Below, one piece after another: positions 54,471-63,966 of a stretch of 64,000 bases of DNA (position 1 is the stretch's first letter; each line of letters opens with the position of its first letter). The translations under genes were made by a program, and so were the position numbers. This stretch comes from Candidatus Anaerostipes excrementavium (lineage in GTDB: Bacteria > Bacillota > Clostridia > Lachnospirales > Lachnospiraceae), in the NCBI GenBank assembly GCA_019114985.1, contig DXEM01000010.1, forward strand, positions 42,511 through 106,510, read 5' to 3'. The notes below the pieces were generated by a model. That model worked only from the letters and a program-made list of their open reading frames with translations. It had not been told where the DNA came from and did not search any database.

Positions 54471-56183
54471 GTGAGGAAAAAACTCCCGATTGGAATTGAA
54501 AACTTTTCAGAATTTTCTACGGAAGATTTCTATTATGTGGATAAGACTCTATTTATCGCAGAATTGTTGCAGAATTGGGGGAAAGTAAATCTATTTACCC
54601 GCCCAAGACGATTTGGAAAATCTTTAAACATGAGCATGTTAAAGTATTTTTTTGAGATTGGGAGCGACCCGGCGTTGTTTGATGGTTTAAAGATTATGCA
54701 GGAAAAAGAACTGTGTGAGAAATACATGGGCAAGTTCCCTGTAATTTCTATCAGCTTGAAAAGTATAGACGGACGGAGCTTTGAATCGGCTTCTGCAGCG
54801 TTGCGGACAGTAATTGGGAATGAAGCCAGATGCTTTGACTATTTAAGGATAAGCACAAAATTATCTGATGATGATAAAAAAGCATATGCGCAGCTGACAG
54901 AAGTAGGATCTTCACAGGGTGGGGTTTATGCAATGACAGAAGATGTGGCAGCGGCAGGTTTGAAAACTCTCTCTCAGCTTTTGGAGAAACACTACAACCA
55001 GAAGGTGATCCTTCTGATTGATGAATATGACGTCCCGCTGGATAAGGCATTTCAAGCCGGCTATTATGAGGAGATGGTAAACCTCATCCGTAACCTGCTG
55101 GGAAATGCTTTAAAGACAAATGACAGCCTTTATTTTGCCGCTCTTACCGGATGTCTGCGAATTTCAAAGGAAAGTATTTTTACCGGTCTTAATAACCTGA
55201 AGGTGCATACGATTTCTGATGTTCGATATGACGAGTTTTTTGGATTTACCAATGCAGACGTAGATGAACTGCTGCAGTTCTATGGCTTGTCTGCGTATAA
55301 AAGTGTGTTTAGGGATTGGTATGACGGGTACCGGTTTGGCGATGTGGATGTATATTGCCCTTGGGATGTGATTAATTATTGTGATCTGCTGTTGGCTGAT
55401 TCAAAAGCGGAACCGGAGAATTACTGGGCTAATACCAGTGGGAATGATCTGATCCGCCGCTTGTTAAAAAAGGCAGACCTGAGCACAAGAAATGAAATTG
55501 AACAGCTGATTAGCGATGAAAGTATTACAAAGACAATTCGTCAAGAATTAACCTACAGAGATGTAGAGGACTCCATTGATAATATCTGGAGCGTTCTTTA
55601 TTCCACCGGATATTTAACACATTGCGGTCGTCTGCCGGGAAGACGGATGAAACTAAGACTTCCAAATCGGGAGGTAAAAGAGCTGTTCGTTGATTTGGTA
55701 AAAGATTGGTTTGAGGAAATGACTTTGGCAGATTCTGCGAGGATTACTCGTTTTTGTGCGGCATTTCCTAATGAGGATGTGGTGACGATCCAGGAAATGC
55801 TCCACGATTACTTATGGGATTCTATTAGTGTGCGGGATACAGCAGTTCGGACAAATATGAAGGAAAATTTTTATCATGGTATGCTGCTTGGCTTACTTAG
55901 AAGCCAAGGGAACTGGCTGGTCAAATCTAATGCAGAGACCGGAGAGGGATACAGCGACATATCCATCCAGACACCGAATCGGATTGGTATTGTGATAGAA
56001 GTGAAGTATGCGGATGATGGAAATCTCGAGGCTGCCTGCAAAGAAGCCCTGGAGCAAATTGAAGAGAAGAAGTATGCGGAAGGGTTAAAGCGTGGCGGTA
56101 TGAAAAAGGTGATCAAATACGGAATCGCATTTTGTGAGAAAACATGCATGGTCATGAAAAAAGACTCCTATATCATTTCCTGA
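54471..56183 (+). CDS. AAA-ATPase with C-terminal PD-(D/E)XK domain
   Basis: 570 aa. N-terminal AAA-ATPase-like domain (family PF09820): IGIENFSEFSTEDFYYVDKT, P-loop-like RPRRFGKS at residues 44-51, and Walker B LLIDEYD with D184/E185. The C-terminal PDDEXK_9 nuclease-like domain has D496 (GYSDISI) and E510-V-K512 (IVIEVKY). The GTG at 54471 has AAAGGAG 10 bases upstream and gives the usual RKKLPIGIENF start; longer starts have none. These proteins are abundant in gut Clostridia and Bacteroidetes. Their function is not established, though nucleotide-dependent DNA cleavage is plausible. Confidence 0.88.
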   Translation: MRKKLPIGIENFSEFSTEDFYYVDKTLFIAELLQNWGKVNLFTRPRRFGKSLNMSMLKYFFEIGSDPALFDGLKIMQEKELCEKYMGKFPVISISLKSIDGRSFESASAALRTVIGNEARCFDYLRISTKLSDDDKKAYAQLTEVGSSQGGVYAMTEDVAAAGLKTLSQLLEKHYNQKVILLIDEYDVPLDKAFQAGYYEEMVNLIRNLLGNALKTNDSLYFAALTGCLRISKESIFTGLNNLKVHTISDVRYDEFFGFTNADVDELLQFYGLSAYKSVFRDWYDGYRFGDVDVYCPWDVINYCDLLLADSKAEPENYWANTSGNDLIRRLLKKADLSTRNEIEQLISDESITKTIRQELTYRDVEDSIDNIWSVLYSTGYLTHCGRLPGRRMKLRLPNREVKELFVDLVKDWFEEMTLADSARITRFCAAFPNEDVVTIQEMLHDYLWDSISVRDTAVRTNMKENFYHGMLLGLLRSQGNWLVKSNAETGEGYSDISIQTPNRIGIVIEVKYADDGNLEAACKEALEQIEEKKYAEGLKRGGMKKVIKYGIAFCEKTCMVMKKDSYIIS

Positions 56184-56200
56184 TACAGAAGTCTTTTTTT
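56156..56200. terminator. Terminator overlapping the end of the AAA-ATPase gene
   Basis: AAAAAAGACT (56157-56166) pairs with AGTCTTTTTT (56190-56199). A and T runs on both sides allow use by the convergent rpsT as well. Confidence 0.75.
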
Positions 56201-56261
56201 CGTTACTTTAATTTAATTTTACAGCCTGACGGTTGGCTTTTATTCTTGATTTATATGATAA

Positions 56262-56525
56262 TTAAGCAACTTTGTTAACAGCTTTTGTTAAACGAGAGAT
56301 TTTTCTGGAAGCTGTGTTCTTGTGGTAAATTCCTTTAGATGCTGCTTTGTTGATCTCTGCGATACAAGCTTTTAATGCATCTTCTGCTGCAGCTTTGTCT
56401 GCTGCTGCGATCGCTGCTTCTACCTTCTTAATATAAGTCTTTACTCTTGTTTTGATTGCTTTGTTTCTAGCTGTCTTTGTTTCGATTACTTTGATTCTTT
56501 TCTTTGCAGATTTAATGTTTGCCAA
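56262..56525 (-). CDS. rpsT: 30S ribosomal protein S20
   Basis: Small-subunit protein, 87 aa, starting ANIKSAKKRIKVIETKTARN and rich in Lys and Ala as expected. The start is a TTG at 56525-56523, 7 bases after GGAGGT; E. coli rpsT also uses TTG, where it limits expression and takes part in autoregulation. The ATG at 56540 would overlap the ribosome binding site. In most Firmicutes rpsT directly follows holA; here the island separates them. Confidence 0.95.
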   Translation of the reverse strand: MANIKSAKKRIKVIETKTARNKAIKTRVKTYIKKVEAAIAAADKAAAEDALKACIAEINKAASKGIYHKNTASRKISRLTKAVNKVA

Positions 56526-56622
56526 TGTGGGCACCTCCAATATGATAACATTCTTATAATTTGATTCGTTTCATTCATCTATAGCGAGACACGGTTTAAG
56601 CCATAGACAAACATACTGTTAT

Positions 56623-56651
56623 ATTTTATAGAATTCTTTTTTTCTTGTCAA
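56623..56651 (-). promoter_or_regulatory. rpsT promoter
   Basis: On the minus strand TTGACA (56646-56651), 17 bp, TAAAAT (56623-56628). About 90 bases of leader follow, including a stem TCTATGGC with GCTATAGA, which might support S20 feedback. Confidence 0.75.
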
Positions 56652-56669
56652 TATGATTATGGGAAAAAA

Positions 56670-56699
56670 TACATATTTTTTTGAGAAAGTATCATACTA
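56670..56699 (+). promoter_or_regulatory. Forespore (sigma-F/sigma-G) type promoter of gpr
   Basis: TACATA (56670-56675), 17 bp, CATACTA (56693-56699). CATACTA is the sigma-G type -10 and TACATA is one base from the TGCATA/TGAATA -35. B. subtilis gpr is made in the forespore under the same sigma factors. It predicts transcription from about 56706. Confidence 0.65.
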
Positions 56700-56718
56700 A
56701 ATCAAAAAGGAGACAGGC

Positions 56719-57585
56719 ATGAAGAAGCAGAATCGAACGGATTTAGCATTAGAGCTGAAAGAAGATGCAGAAGACAGCTCTCTGTTATCAGGAATTGCGG
56801 TAAAGACAAGGATTGATACCGCCAATCATATCAAAGAGACCAAAATCATTATTAAGAATAAAAAGGGAGAAGCGGCTCTGGGCAAACCAAAAGGACAATA
56901 TATTACCATTGAAACAAAGGATCTTGCCAGCAATGACGAGGGATTTCACAAAGAGATGAGTGAAGCGTTGTTTTCCAATCTAAAAGAAATGGTTCCGGAA
57001 GGCAGCAAAATCCTGGTGGCAGGTCTGGGGAATGCCGGTGTTACAGCAGATTCTCTCGGGCCGAAAGTGGTGGATAATTTGTGCATTACCCGGCATTTGA
57101 AACTGGAAGGATTTCTAAAGAGCGATCTGGAACTTAGCGCGATTGCACCGGGCGTTATGGCACAGACAGGGATGGAGACCAGTGAAATACTGGAAGCCTT
57201 GGTGGATAAAACAAAACCGGATATTATGATTGCAATTGACGCATTGGCGGCCAGAAGTTCCACACGGCTGAATCGAACGATTCAGCTAAGTGATACCGGG
57301 ATTGCACCTGGATCAGGCGTTGGCAATCACAGAAATGAGATTACCAGGCATACGGTAGGGATACCGGTTTTGGCAGTTGGCGTACCCACTGTTATTTCTG
57401 TTCCGGCGATTATCAATGACTTGTTGGAGGAAGATGCACAGGAGGCTGCTTACGAAAGGTTAGATGAATCTTTTATTTCTATGCATGTTACACCAAAAAA
57501 TATTGATGAGTCTATCAAAAGGATCAGCTATACGATTTCGGAGGGAATTAACCAATTGCTGCATATTCATGGAAATCGTGAATAG
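56719..57585 (+). CDS. gpr: Germination protease GPR
   Basis: Aspartic-type protease that degrades small acid-soluble spore proteins at germination; made in the forespore as a zymogen. 288 aa, starting NRTDLALELKEDA; VAGLGNAGVTADSLGPKV and ALAARSSTRLNRTIQLSDTGIAPGSGVGNHR are conserved core regions. AAGGAG before the ATG. It shows the organism forms, or descends from, spore formers. Confidence 0.96.
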   Translation: MKKQNRTDLALELKEDAEDSSLLSGIAVKTRIDTANHIKETKIIIKNKKGEAALGKPKGQYITIETKDLASNDEGFHKEMSEALFSNLKEMVPEGSKILVAGLGNAGVTADSLGPKVVDNLCITRHLKLEGFLKSDLELSAIAPGVMAQTGMETSEILEALVDKTKPDIMIAIDALAARSSTRLNRTIQLSDTGIAPGSGVGNHRNEITRHTVGIPVLAVGVPTVISVPAIINDLLEEDAQEAAYERLDESFISMHVTPKNIDESIKRISYTISEGINQLLHIHGNRE

Positions 57586-57594
57586 AATGAAAAC

Positions 57595-58704
57595 ATGGAG
57601 AAAAAAAAGAAGCGAATGATATTTTTTTGCTTTTCTGCTTTTTTGTTGTTCATGGTCTTTCAGATCATCAAAGGACAGGAATTTGCATCGGAGGCGGTCT
57701 TTGGTTATTACGACAGTCTAATGGAAGGTTTTTTCCCTGCTTATCAAAATAAGAGCCAGCCTGTTTATGGGACAGTCCTGTCGAAAATGATTCGTCTTTA
57801 CAGAGAAGAGGTGAATCCTCTTCTTCAATACGGCAGTGATTATCGCAAGGCTTCAGGGGAAGACTTCGTATCCGGAGAATATTATTACTTTGAAGATGAT
57901 GAAAACAGAGGCAGCAGCGTAGAAGAGGTAGCAGAGGAGACAAAGAAGTTTAAGAAAGAGAATTGGGAAGACCCAAACTATTTAAGGAAATATATTTATC
58001 AAATCGATAGTACGACAACAGTGACGAACAGTGAAATCAATGGGAAAGAGCTGCTGGATATGGATCTTAGCCTGCATAAATCCAGCGAGCCGCAGATATT
58101 GATCTACCATACCCATGGAAGTGAGCAGTACAAAGACAGCCGGCCGGGAGAGAAAGGAGATACGGTGATCGGCGTCGGAGATGAACTTACCAAGAAACTT
58201 CAGGAAAAAGGGATTTCTGTTGTTCATGATCGAAGTGTCTATGATGTAAAAAACGGAAAAGAGGAACGTTCGAAAGCATATGATTATGCGGCAGAGGCAA
58301 TTGAAAAATATTTAAAAAAGTATCCTAGCATTAAGGTGGTCATTGACCTGCACCGAGATGGGGTAAAGGAAAGTACAAAGCTTGTTACGACGCAGAACGG
58401 ACAGAAAATGGCACAGATTATGTTTTTTAATGGGGTCAGCCGGACCGCAAGCAACGGCGACCTTACATATTTGAAAAATCCCAATAAAAAGATGAATCTT
58501 TCTTTCAGCCTACAGCTTCAGGCGCAGGCGGTGAAAAAATATCCGGGGTTCACAAGAAAGATTTATATCAAAGGATATCGATATAATCTGCATTATCGAG
58601 GCAGGAGTCTTTTGGTGGAAGTAGGCGCTCAGAATAATACGGTAAAACAGGCAAAAGCATCCATGAGTTTACTTGCTGAACTATTAAATAATGTGTTATA
58701 CTGA
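57595..58704 (+). CDS. spoIIP: Stage II sporulation protein P
   Basis: Peptidoglycan amidase/endopeptidase that works with SpoIID and SpoIIM in engulfment. 369 aa with one N-terminal membrane helix and the SpoIIP domain: ILIYHTHGSEQYKDS, VIDLHRDGV and LLVEVGAQNNT, with zinc-ligand His/Glu visible. It follows gpr by 9 bases, as in B. subtilis. Ribosome binding site weak, suggesting coupling. Confidence 0.95.
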   Translation: MEKKKKRMIFFCFSAFLLFMVFQIIKGQEFASEAVFGYYDSLMEGFFPAYQNKSQPVYGTVLSKMIRLYREEVNPLLQYGSDYRKASGEDFVSGEYYYFEDDENRGSSVEEVAEETKKFKKENWEDPNYLRKYIYQIDSTTTVTNSEINGKELLDMDLSLHKSSEPQILIYHTHGSEQYKDSRPGEKGDTVIGVGDELTKKLQEKGISVVHDRSVYDVKNGKEERSKAYDYAAEAIEKYLKKYPSIKVVIDLHRDGVKESTKLVTTQNGQKMAQIMFFNGVSRTASNGDLTYLKNPNKKMNLSFSLQLQAQAVKKYPGFTRKIYIKGYRYNLHYRGRSLLVEVGAQNNTVKQAKASMSLLAELLNNVLY

Positions 58705-58755
58705 ACCGGAAGTTCTTTGGAAAAAGGACGATTAGATGCGTTTAGGAGGAAACTT

Positions 58756-60567
58756 ATGGCTGTTGATCAGAGCAAAATTCGTAATTTCTGCATCATTGCC
58801 CATATCGATCATGGGAAATCAACGTTGGCGGACCGTATCATTCAGATGACGGGAACCTTGACAGATCGAGAGATGCAGGAGCAGGTCCTTGATAACATGG
58901 ATCTGGAAAGAGAGCGTGGGATTACGATCAAATCCCAGGCGGTACGTATTATATATAAGGCAAAAGACGGAGAAGAATATATTTTTAACTTAATTGATAC
59001 GCCGGGACACGTGGATTTCAACTATGAGGTATCCAGGAGTCTGGCGGCGTGCGAGGGTGCGATTCTTGTGGTCGATGCGGCACAGGGAATCGAGGCACAG
59101 ACCCTTGCTAATGTGTATCTGGCATTGGATCACGATTTGGAGATCATGCCGGTGATCAATAAGATTGATCTGCCAAGTGCGGAACCGGAACGAGTAAAAA
59201 CAGAGATTGAAGATGTGATTGGAATTGATGCAGAAGATGCGCCTTTGGTTTCTGCAAAGAGCGGGCTGAATGTGGAACAGGTATTGGAACAGATCGTAGA
59301 GAAGATTCCTGCGCCGGAAGGCGATCCTAACGGACCGCTGCAGGGATTGATCTTTGACAGTATTTATGACGCTTACAAAGGAGTTATTATTTTTACCAGA
59401 ATCAAAGAAGGAACGATTCGCCCGGGAACTCAGATGAAGATGATGGCTACCGGAGAGTCTGCGGAAGTCGTAGAAGTTGGAACCTTTGGTGCGGGACAGT
59501 TCCTGCCGTGCGATGAATTGACGGCCGGTATGGTTGGATATGTAACTGCAAGTCTTAAAAATGTTCAGGGAACCAGAGTCGGAGATACGATTACCGATGC
59601 CAATCGGCCGTGTGAAGAACCTCTGCCGGGCTACAAGAAAGTGAATCCGATGGTTTACTGCGGATTGTATCCGACAGACGGCGCAAAATATCCGGATTTA
59701 AGAGATGCTTTGGAAAAGCTCCAGTTAAACGATGCGGCGCTTCAATTTGAACCTGAGACATCGGTTGCTCTCGGCTTTGGATTCCGCTGCGGTTTTCTGG
59801 GACTTCTTCATTTGGAGATTATTCAGGAACGTCTGGAAAGAGAATATAATCTTGATCTGGTCACAACGGCTCCGGGTGTTATTTATCGTGTGTATAAGAC
59901 AGACGGAACTATGGTGGAACTTACCAATCCTTCCAATCTTCCGGATCCGTCGGAGATCGATCACATGGAAGAGCCGATTGTCACCGCAGAGATTATGGTG
60001 ACTTCTGAATATGTGGGAGCCATCATGGGATTATGTCAGGAAAGAAGGGGTGTGTATCTTGGAATGGAATACATAGAAGAGACCCGCGCGGTTCTTCGCT
60101 ATGACCTGCCGTTAAATGAGATTATTTATGATTTCTTTGATGCCTTAAAATCACGTTCCAGAGGCTATGCTTCTCTGGATTATGAGATGAAAGGCTACGA
60201 GACAGCACGCCTTGTGAAGCTGGATGTATTGATTAATAAGGAAGAAGTGGATGCCCTTTCCTTTATCGTTCATGAAGATACGGCTTATGAGCGGGGACGA
60301 AAGATGTGTACCAAATTAAAAGAAGAGATTCCGAGACATTTGTTTGAGATTCCGATTCAGGCAGCAATCGGAAGCAAGATCATTGCCAGAGAAACCGTGA
60401 AAGCGATGCGAAAAGACGTATTGGCCAAGTGTTATGGCGGTGATATTTCCAGAAAGAGAAAGCTTTTGGAAAAACAGAAAAAAGGAAAGAAAAGAATGCG
60501 TCAGGTGGGCAGCGTAGAGATTCCGCAGGAAGCATTTATGAGCGTTTTGAAGTTAGATGAAGACTAA
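58756..60567 (+). CDS. lepA: Elongation factor 4 (LepA)
   Basis: Translational GTPase that acts on stalled or initiating ribosomes. 603 aa: [13 protein letters not shown] at the P-loop, [19 protein letters not shown]-like domains and the LepA-specific C-terminus ([25 protein letters not shown]). The ATG at 58756 has AGGAGG; the one at 58717 does not. It overlaps hemW by 11 bases. Confidence 0.97.
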   Translation: MAVDQSKIRNFCIIAHIDHGKSTLADRIIQMTGTLTDREMQEQVLDNMDLERERGITIKSQAVRIIYKAKDGEEYIFNLIDTPGHVDFNYEVSRSLAACEGAILVVDAAQGIEAQTLANVYLALDHDLEIMPVINKIDLPSAEPERVKTEIEDVIGIDAEDAPLVSAKSGLNVEQVLEQIVEKIPAPEGDPNGPLQGLIFDSIYDAYKGVIIFTRIKEGTIRPGTQMKMMATGESAEVVEVGTFGAGQFLPCDELTAGMVGYVTASLKNVQGTRVGDTITDANRPCEEPLPGYKKVNPMVYCGLYPTDGAKYPDLRDALEKLQLNDAALQFEPETSVALGFGFRCGFLGLLHLEIIQERLEREYNLDLVTTAPGVIYRVYKTDGTMVELTNPSNLPDPSEIDHMEEPIVTAEIMVTSEYVGAIMGLCQERRGVYLGMEYIEETRAVLRYDLPLNEIIYDFFDALKSRSRGYASLDYEMKGYETARLVKLDVLINKEEVDALSFIVHEDTAYERGRKMCTKLKEEIPRHLFEIPIQAAIGSKIIARETVKAMRKDVLAKCYGGDISRKRKLLEKQKKGKKRMRQVGSVEIPQEAFMSVLKLDED

Positions 60568-61693
60568 AGAGTTCGAATTATATATCCATATTCCTTTTTG
60601 TGTTCGAAAGTGCAATTACTGTGATTTTTGTTCCTTTCCTGCCGGCGAGACTAAGATTGAGTCTTATATGGAACAGCTCTGTCGGGAAATCAGATCCTGG
60701 AAAGAGAAAATGAAACATCAGCGTCTTGCTACGGTTTTTATCGGCGGAGGGACTCCCTCCATTTTGCAGGAAGCCTGGATTCTCCGAATGATGGAAGCTG
60801 TATGGGATACGTTTCAACAGACGGAAGGAATCGAAGTCACGATAGAAGCCAATCCGGGAACTGTGACAAGAGGAAAGCTGCATGCGTATCGTCAGGCAGG
60901 AATCAATCGAATTAGCTTTGGCCTTCAGAGCATGCAGAAAAAAGAATTGGAATATTTAGGCAGGATTCATGATCGAAAAGATTTTTTGGAAAGTTTTGAA
61001 AACGCCCGTCAGGAAGGATTTCAAAATATCAATGTGGATCTGATGAGCGGGATTCCGCTTCAAACCTTGTCATCTTATGAAAGAACCTTGAGAGAAACGG
61101 CGCAGCTTGAACCGGAACACATTTCGGCTTACAGTCTAATCGTAGAAGAAGGAACAGCATTTGCCAGGGATCCGAAATTGGAACAGCTTCTTCCTTCGGA
61201 AGGCGATGATGTCAAAATGTATGAAATGACCGGGGAGATCCTTGCAGATTATGGGTATCACAAATATGAGATATCCAATTATGCCAAAGACGGAATGGAA
61301 TGCCGTCATAATCTGGGCTATTGGTCCCAGGTGCCTTATCTGGGAGTTGGGCTTTTCGCCTCTTCTTATCTGGATGGAAAACGTTTTTGTCAGACACGTT
61401 CTATGGATGAGTATCTTGGACAGAAAGACTTTCAAAAGGAATATCATATGACAGAACGACAGACAGAGCAGGAGGCGATGGAGGAGTTTATGTTCCTTGG
61501 ACTTCGCAAAACGAAAGGCGTTTCGGAAATGGATTTTCAAGAACGGTTTGGAAACTCATTGGATTCTATTTATGGAAATGTCATACAAGAAGCGGTGCAG
61601 AATGGATTTTTAAAAAGAGAAAAAGAAAACATTGCTCTGACAGAGCAGGGAATTTTATTCAGCAACCAGGTGCTCAGCGATTTCCTGTTATAA
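60557..61693 (+). CDS. hemW: Radical SAM protein HemW
   Basis: Heme-trafficking protein of the oxygen-independent coproporphyrinogen oxidase family. 378 aa. [16 protein letters not shown] carries the CxxxCxxC cluster motif near residues 16-23, followed by FIGGGTPS. It lacks the extra N-terminal residues of genuine HemN. Starts within the last codons of lepA, as in many bacteria. Terminator follows. Confidence 0.94.
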   Translation: MKTKEFELYIHIPFCVRKCNYCDFCSFPAGETKIESYMEQLCREIRSWKEKMKHQRLATVFIGGGTPSILQEAWILRMMEAVWDTFQQTEGIEVTIEANPGTVTRGKLHAYRQAGINRISFGLQSMQKKELEYLGRIHDRKDFLESFENARQEGFQNINVDLMSGIPLQTLSSYERTLRETAQLEPEHISAYSLIVEEGTAFARDPKLEQLLPSEGDDVKMYEMTGEILADYGYHKYEISNYAKDGMECRHNLGYWSQVPYLGVGLFASSYLDGKRFCQTRSMDEYLGQKDFQKEYHMTERQTEQEAMEEFMFLGLRKTKGVSEMDFQERFGNSLDSIYGNVIQEAVQNGFLKREKENIALTEQGILFSNQVLSDFLL

Positions 61694-61712
61694 AGAAAAA
61701 TATTATGTAGAG

Positions 61713-61752
61713 AAAACAGTATCTGTTTCAAATGATTCAGATACTGTTTTTT
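61713..61752. terminator. Bidirectional terminator between hemW and the S8 protease gene
   Basis: AAAACAGTATCTG (61713-61725) pairs perfectly with CAGATACTGTTTT (61738-61750), with T and A runs for the two convergent genes. Confidence 0.92.
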
Positions 61753-61754
61753 GG

Positions 61755-62663
61755 TTATAATGAAGGAAGATCCAATAATCTTGCTACATTGATTCGGCCC
61801 CATCCTTGATGAGATCTTGGGGTGTTTAAATGATCGCAGTTGAATTTTAGTTTCTTTTTTGCATCTTTGTTTGTATAAAAAGGATAGCGTTCCAGCAGCA
61901 GGGCCATAGCGCCGGAAACGACAGGAGTTGCCATGGAAGTTCCGCTTTTGATCGCGTATCGGTGATGCAGGCCGCAGGAATAAATATTGGTCCCGGGAGC
62001 TACCACATCCGGCTTCATAATGCAGGATGCGGTGGGACCTCTGCCGGAGTAGTGGCTTGGCAGCCGACGGCTCCCGAGGATCTTCATAAAATCATCGCTG
62101 GAACCTACGGTGATGATTTTCCGGCTGTTTCCGGGAATCGAAATACTCTGTGGTCTGGGTCCGTGGTTTCCGCCTGCAATACAGACGATTAGGCCGTCGT
62201 CCCAGAGACGGTTGACGTGATAAAGGATTTCATAGCTGGATTTATCTTCCGGACAGCCGGGACTCCCAATAGAAATATTTACAATGCGGATATGATAAGC
62301 ACGGTGGTTTTCGTGGATCCACTGCAGACCGCGGATAAAGGAAGCAGGGTCTCCGTTTCCAAGGGCATTTAGAACCTTTAAGGAAATGATATGCGACTTG
62401 GGAGCAATCCCCAGATATTTTTGTCCAATCATACCGGAAGAAGAAGCAATCCCGGTAATATGTGTGCCGTGTCCGTTATCGTCGTAACAATCTGATTTAT
62501 GATGAACGAAGTCAAGGAATGCTTCGAGACGCTGATTGATTGGATAAAAATCACGATGCGGAAATAATCCGGTATCCAGAAAGGCGATGCCGATCCCATT
62601 TCCAAGGAAGCCATTTTGATGCGCAAGATCTGCATGGATCTGTGCGGATATTGATTTTAACAT
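61755..62663 (-). CDS. Subtilisin-like (S8) serine protease, probably cytoplasmic
   Basis: 302 aa with the complete catalytic triad: Asp in GIAFLDTGL, His in NGHGTHITGIASS and Ser in KSGTSMATPVVSGA; the oxyanion Asn lies in CIAGGNHGPR. No signal peptide and only about 20 residues before the catalytic core, so it resembles the intracellular ISP group more than secreted subtilisins. GGAGAC precedes the ATG. Single gene facing hemW. Confidence 0.92.
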   Translation of the reverse strand: MLKSISAQIHADLAHQNGFLGNGIGIAFLDTGLFPHRDFYPINQRLEAFLDFVHHKSDCYDDNGHGTHITGIASSSGMIGQKYLGIAPKSHIISLKVLNALGNGDPASFIRGLQWIHENHRAYHIRIVNISIGSPGCPEDKSSYEILYHVNRLWDDGLIVCIAGGNHGPRPQSISIPGNSRKIITVGSSDDFMKILGSRRLPSHYSGRGPTASCIMKPDVVAPGTNIYSCGLHHRYAIKSGTSMATPVVSGAMALLLERYPFYTNKDAKKKLKFNCDHLNTPRSHQGWGRINVARLLDLPSL

Positions 62664-62753
62664 CGATGTCTCCTTTTTTTGTTCTATTATAGAATACGTA
62701 GGAGGCTGAAAATGGTTTGCAGGTTTTTGATCGGTCCAAAACAGGAGGAACGA

Positions 62754-63104
62754 ATGAGATATTTAAAGCAGTTTTCTATCATTTTGTTTTTTTCTTTGAG
62801 CGGTGAAGTCTTAAGACAAGTACTTCCATTTCTCATTCCTGCGAGTGTATATGGAATGATTCTGCTGTTGATTGGTTTGGAGAATCACTGGATTGAAGAA
62901 GAGCAGGTACAAGACGCTGCAGAATTTTTGCTGCAGGTTATGCCGATCACGTTTATCCCGGCGGCTGCCGGACTGTTGGAAGCGCGGGATCAGCTAGAGC
63001 AGATGGGAGCAGTGATGGTGATTCTGATTTTTGTGACAACTGTAATCGTTATGGCGGCAGCAGGTATTGTATCTCAGAGAGCAGAAAGGGGCAGGAGGAA
63101 ATAG
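62754..63104 (+). CDS. lrgA: CidA/LrgA family holin-like protein
   Basis: 116-aa membrane protein with four hydrophobic segments; LPFLIPASVYGMILLLIGL and VMPITFIPAAAGLL match LrgA/CidA. The ATG at 62754 has AGGAGG; the ORF extends upstream to 62679 without support. With LrgB it forms the pair linked to murein hydrolase control and, in some bacteria, pyruvate uptake. It abuts lrgB with no gap. No lytSR genes adjacent. Confidence 0.9.
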   Translation: MRYLKQFSIILFFSLSGEVLRQVLPFLIPASVYGMILLLIGLENHWIEEEQVQDAAEFLLQVMPITFIPAAAGLLEARDQLEQMGAVMVILIFVTTVIVMAAAGIVSQRAERGRRK

Positions 63105-63797
63105 ATGAATGAATTTTTTCGAGAATCCCTTTTCGCCGGAGCAGCGCTAACGATTGCCGCCTATGAGGCAGGACTTATGATCAGGAAACGGTATCGTGCG
63201 GCAATCTTAAATCCTTTGCTTTTAGGGATAGCAATTGTAATGGCAGCATTAAAAATCTTTCATGTAAATTATGCTTCTTATTTGGAAGGAGCAAAGTACA
63301 TTTCCTATTTTCTGACACCGGCTACCGTCTGCCTTGCCCTTCCTCTGTATCGGCAGATGAGGTTTTTAAAAAAGAATTTTTATGCGGCAGCGGCCGGAGT
63401 TTTTTTCGGAACATTATCCAGTTTGCTCCTGGTTTTTCTTACGGCTAAGATGTTTCGTCTGAATTATCAGGAGTATGTGACAATTTTGCCCAAATCCATT
63501 ACCACGGCCATTGGACTGGAAATATCGGATGAGTTAGGAGGAACCGCTGCGGTTACGGCGGCCGTCATTATTCTGACCGGAATTTGGGGAGGTGTCATCG
63601 GAGAAATGGTATTCCGGCGATTAAAAATTGAAGATCCTTTGGCAAAAGGGATTGCGCTGGGAACTTCGGCTCATGCAATTGGAACGGTGAAAGCAATGGA
63701 AATGGGAAAAGAAGAAGGTGCCGCAAGCAGTTTTGCCATTGCAGCATCCGGATTGATTACGGTTGTTTTGGCGCCGATTTTCGCAAAACTTATATAG
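63105..63797 (+). CDS. lrgB: LrgB family membrane protein
   Basis: 230 aa, about six membrane segments. Family blocks NPLLLGI, KSITTAIGLEISDELGG and GTSAHAIGTVKAMEMG are present. GCAGGAGG lies in the last codons of lrgA, and the start directly follows its stop. Confidence 0.93.
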   Translation: MNEFFRESLFAGAALTIAAYEAGLMIRKRYRAAILNPLLLGIAIVMAALKIFHVNYASYLEGAKYISYFLTPATVCLALPLYRQMRFLKKNFYAAAAGVFFGTLSSLLLVFLTAKMFRLNYQEYVTILPKSITTAIGLEISDELGGTAAVTAAVIILTGIWGGVIGEMVFRRLKIEDPLAKGIALGTSAHAIGTVKAMEMGKEEGAASSFAIAASGLITVVLAPIFAKLI

Positions 63798-63846
63798 CCG
63801 CGGAGTGTTCTTTTTCATGGGAACAAAGTTCCGGGGCGGCATAAAA

Positions 63847-63869
63847 AAATGGCAGAAATTCTGCCATTT
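63847..63869 (-). terminator. Leftward-type hairpin downstream of lrgB
   Basis: AAATGGCAGAA and TTCTGCCATTT form a perfect 11-bp palindrome with a run of A on its left, so it has the form of a terminator for minus-strand transcripts. Confidence 0.55.
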
Positions 63870-63883
63870 CAGACTGTAGACAA

Positions 63884-63908
63884 AGCCCCGGCAAATGCCG
63901 GGCTTTTC
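63884..63908 (+). terminator. Terminator of lrgAB
   Basis: AGCCCCGGC and GCCGGGCT pair with one bulged C around AAAT, followed by TTTTC. Confidence 0.75.
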
Positions 63909-63928
63909 TATTCTATACCGTCTTTTTT

Positions 63929-63937
63929 TGATATAAT
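63929..63937 (+). promoter_or_regulatory. Extended -10 promoter for the right-edge gene
   Basis: TGATATAAT is an extended -10 match with no good -35, about 30 bases before the next ATG. Confidence 0.45.
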
Positions 63938-63966
63938 AAAAATATCGGGAAAGGCGGTGTTTTTGT

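Noticed and set aside
38242..56261. tRNA-type attachment site or direct repeats bounding the whole island
   Set aside because: No tRNA gene and no convincing direct repeat was found at the holA and rpsT sides, so integration by the recombinase is not supported.
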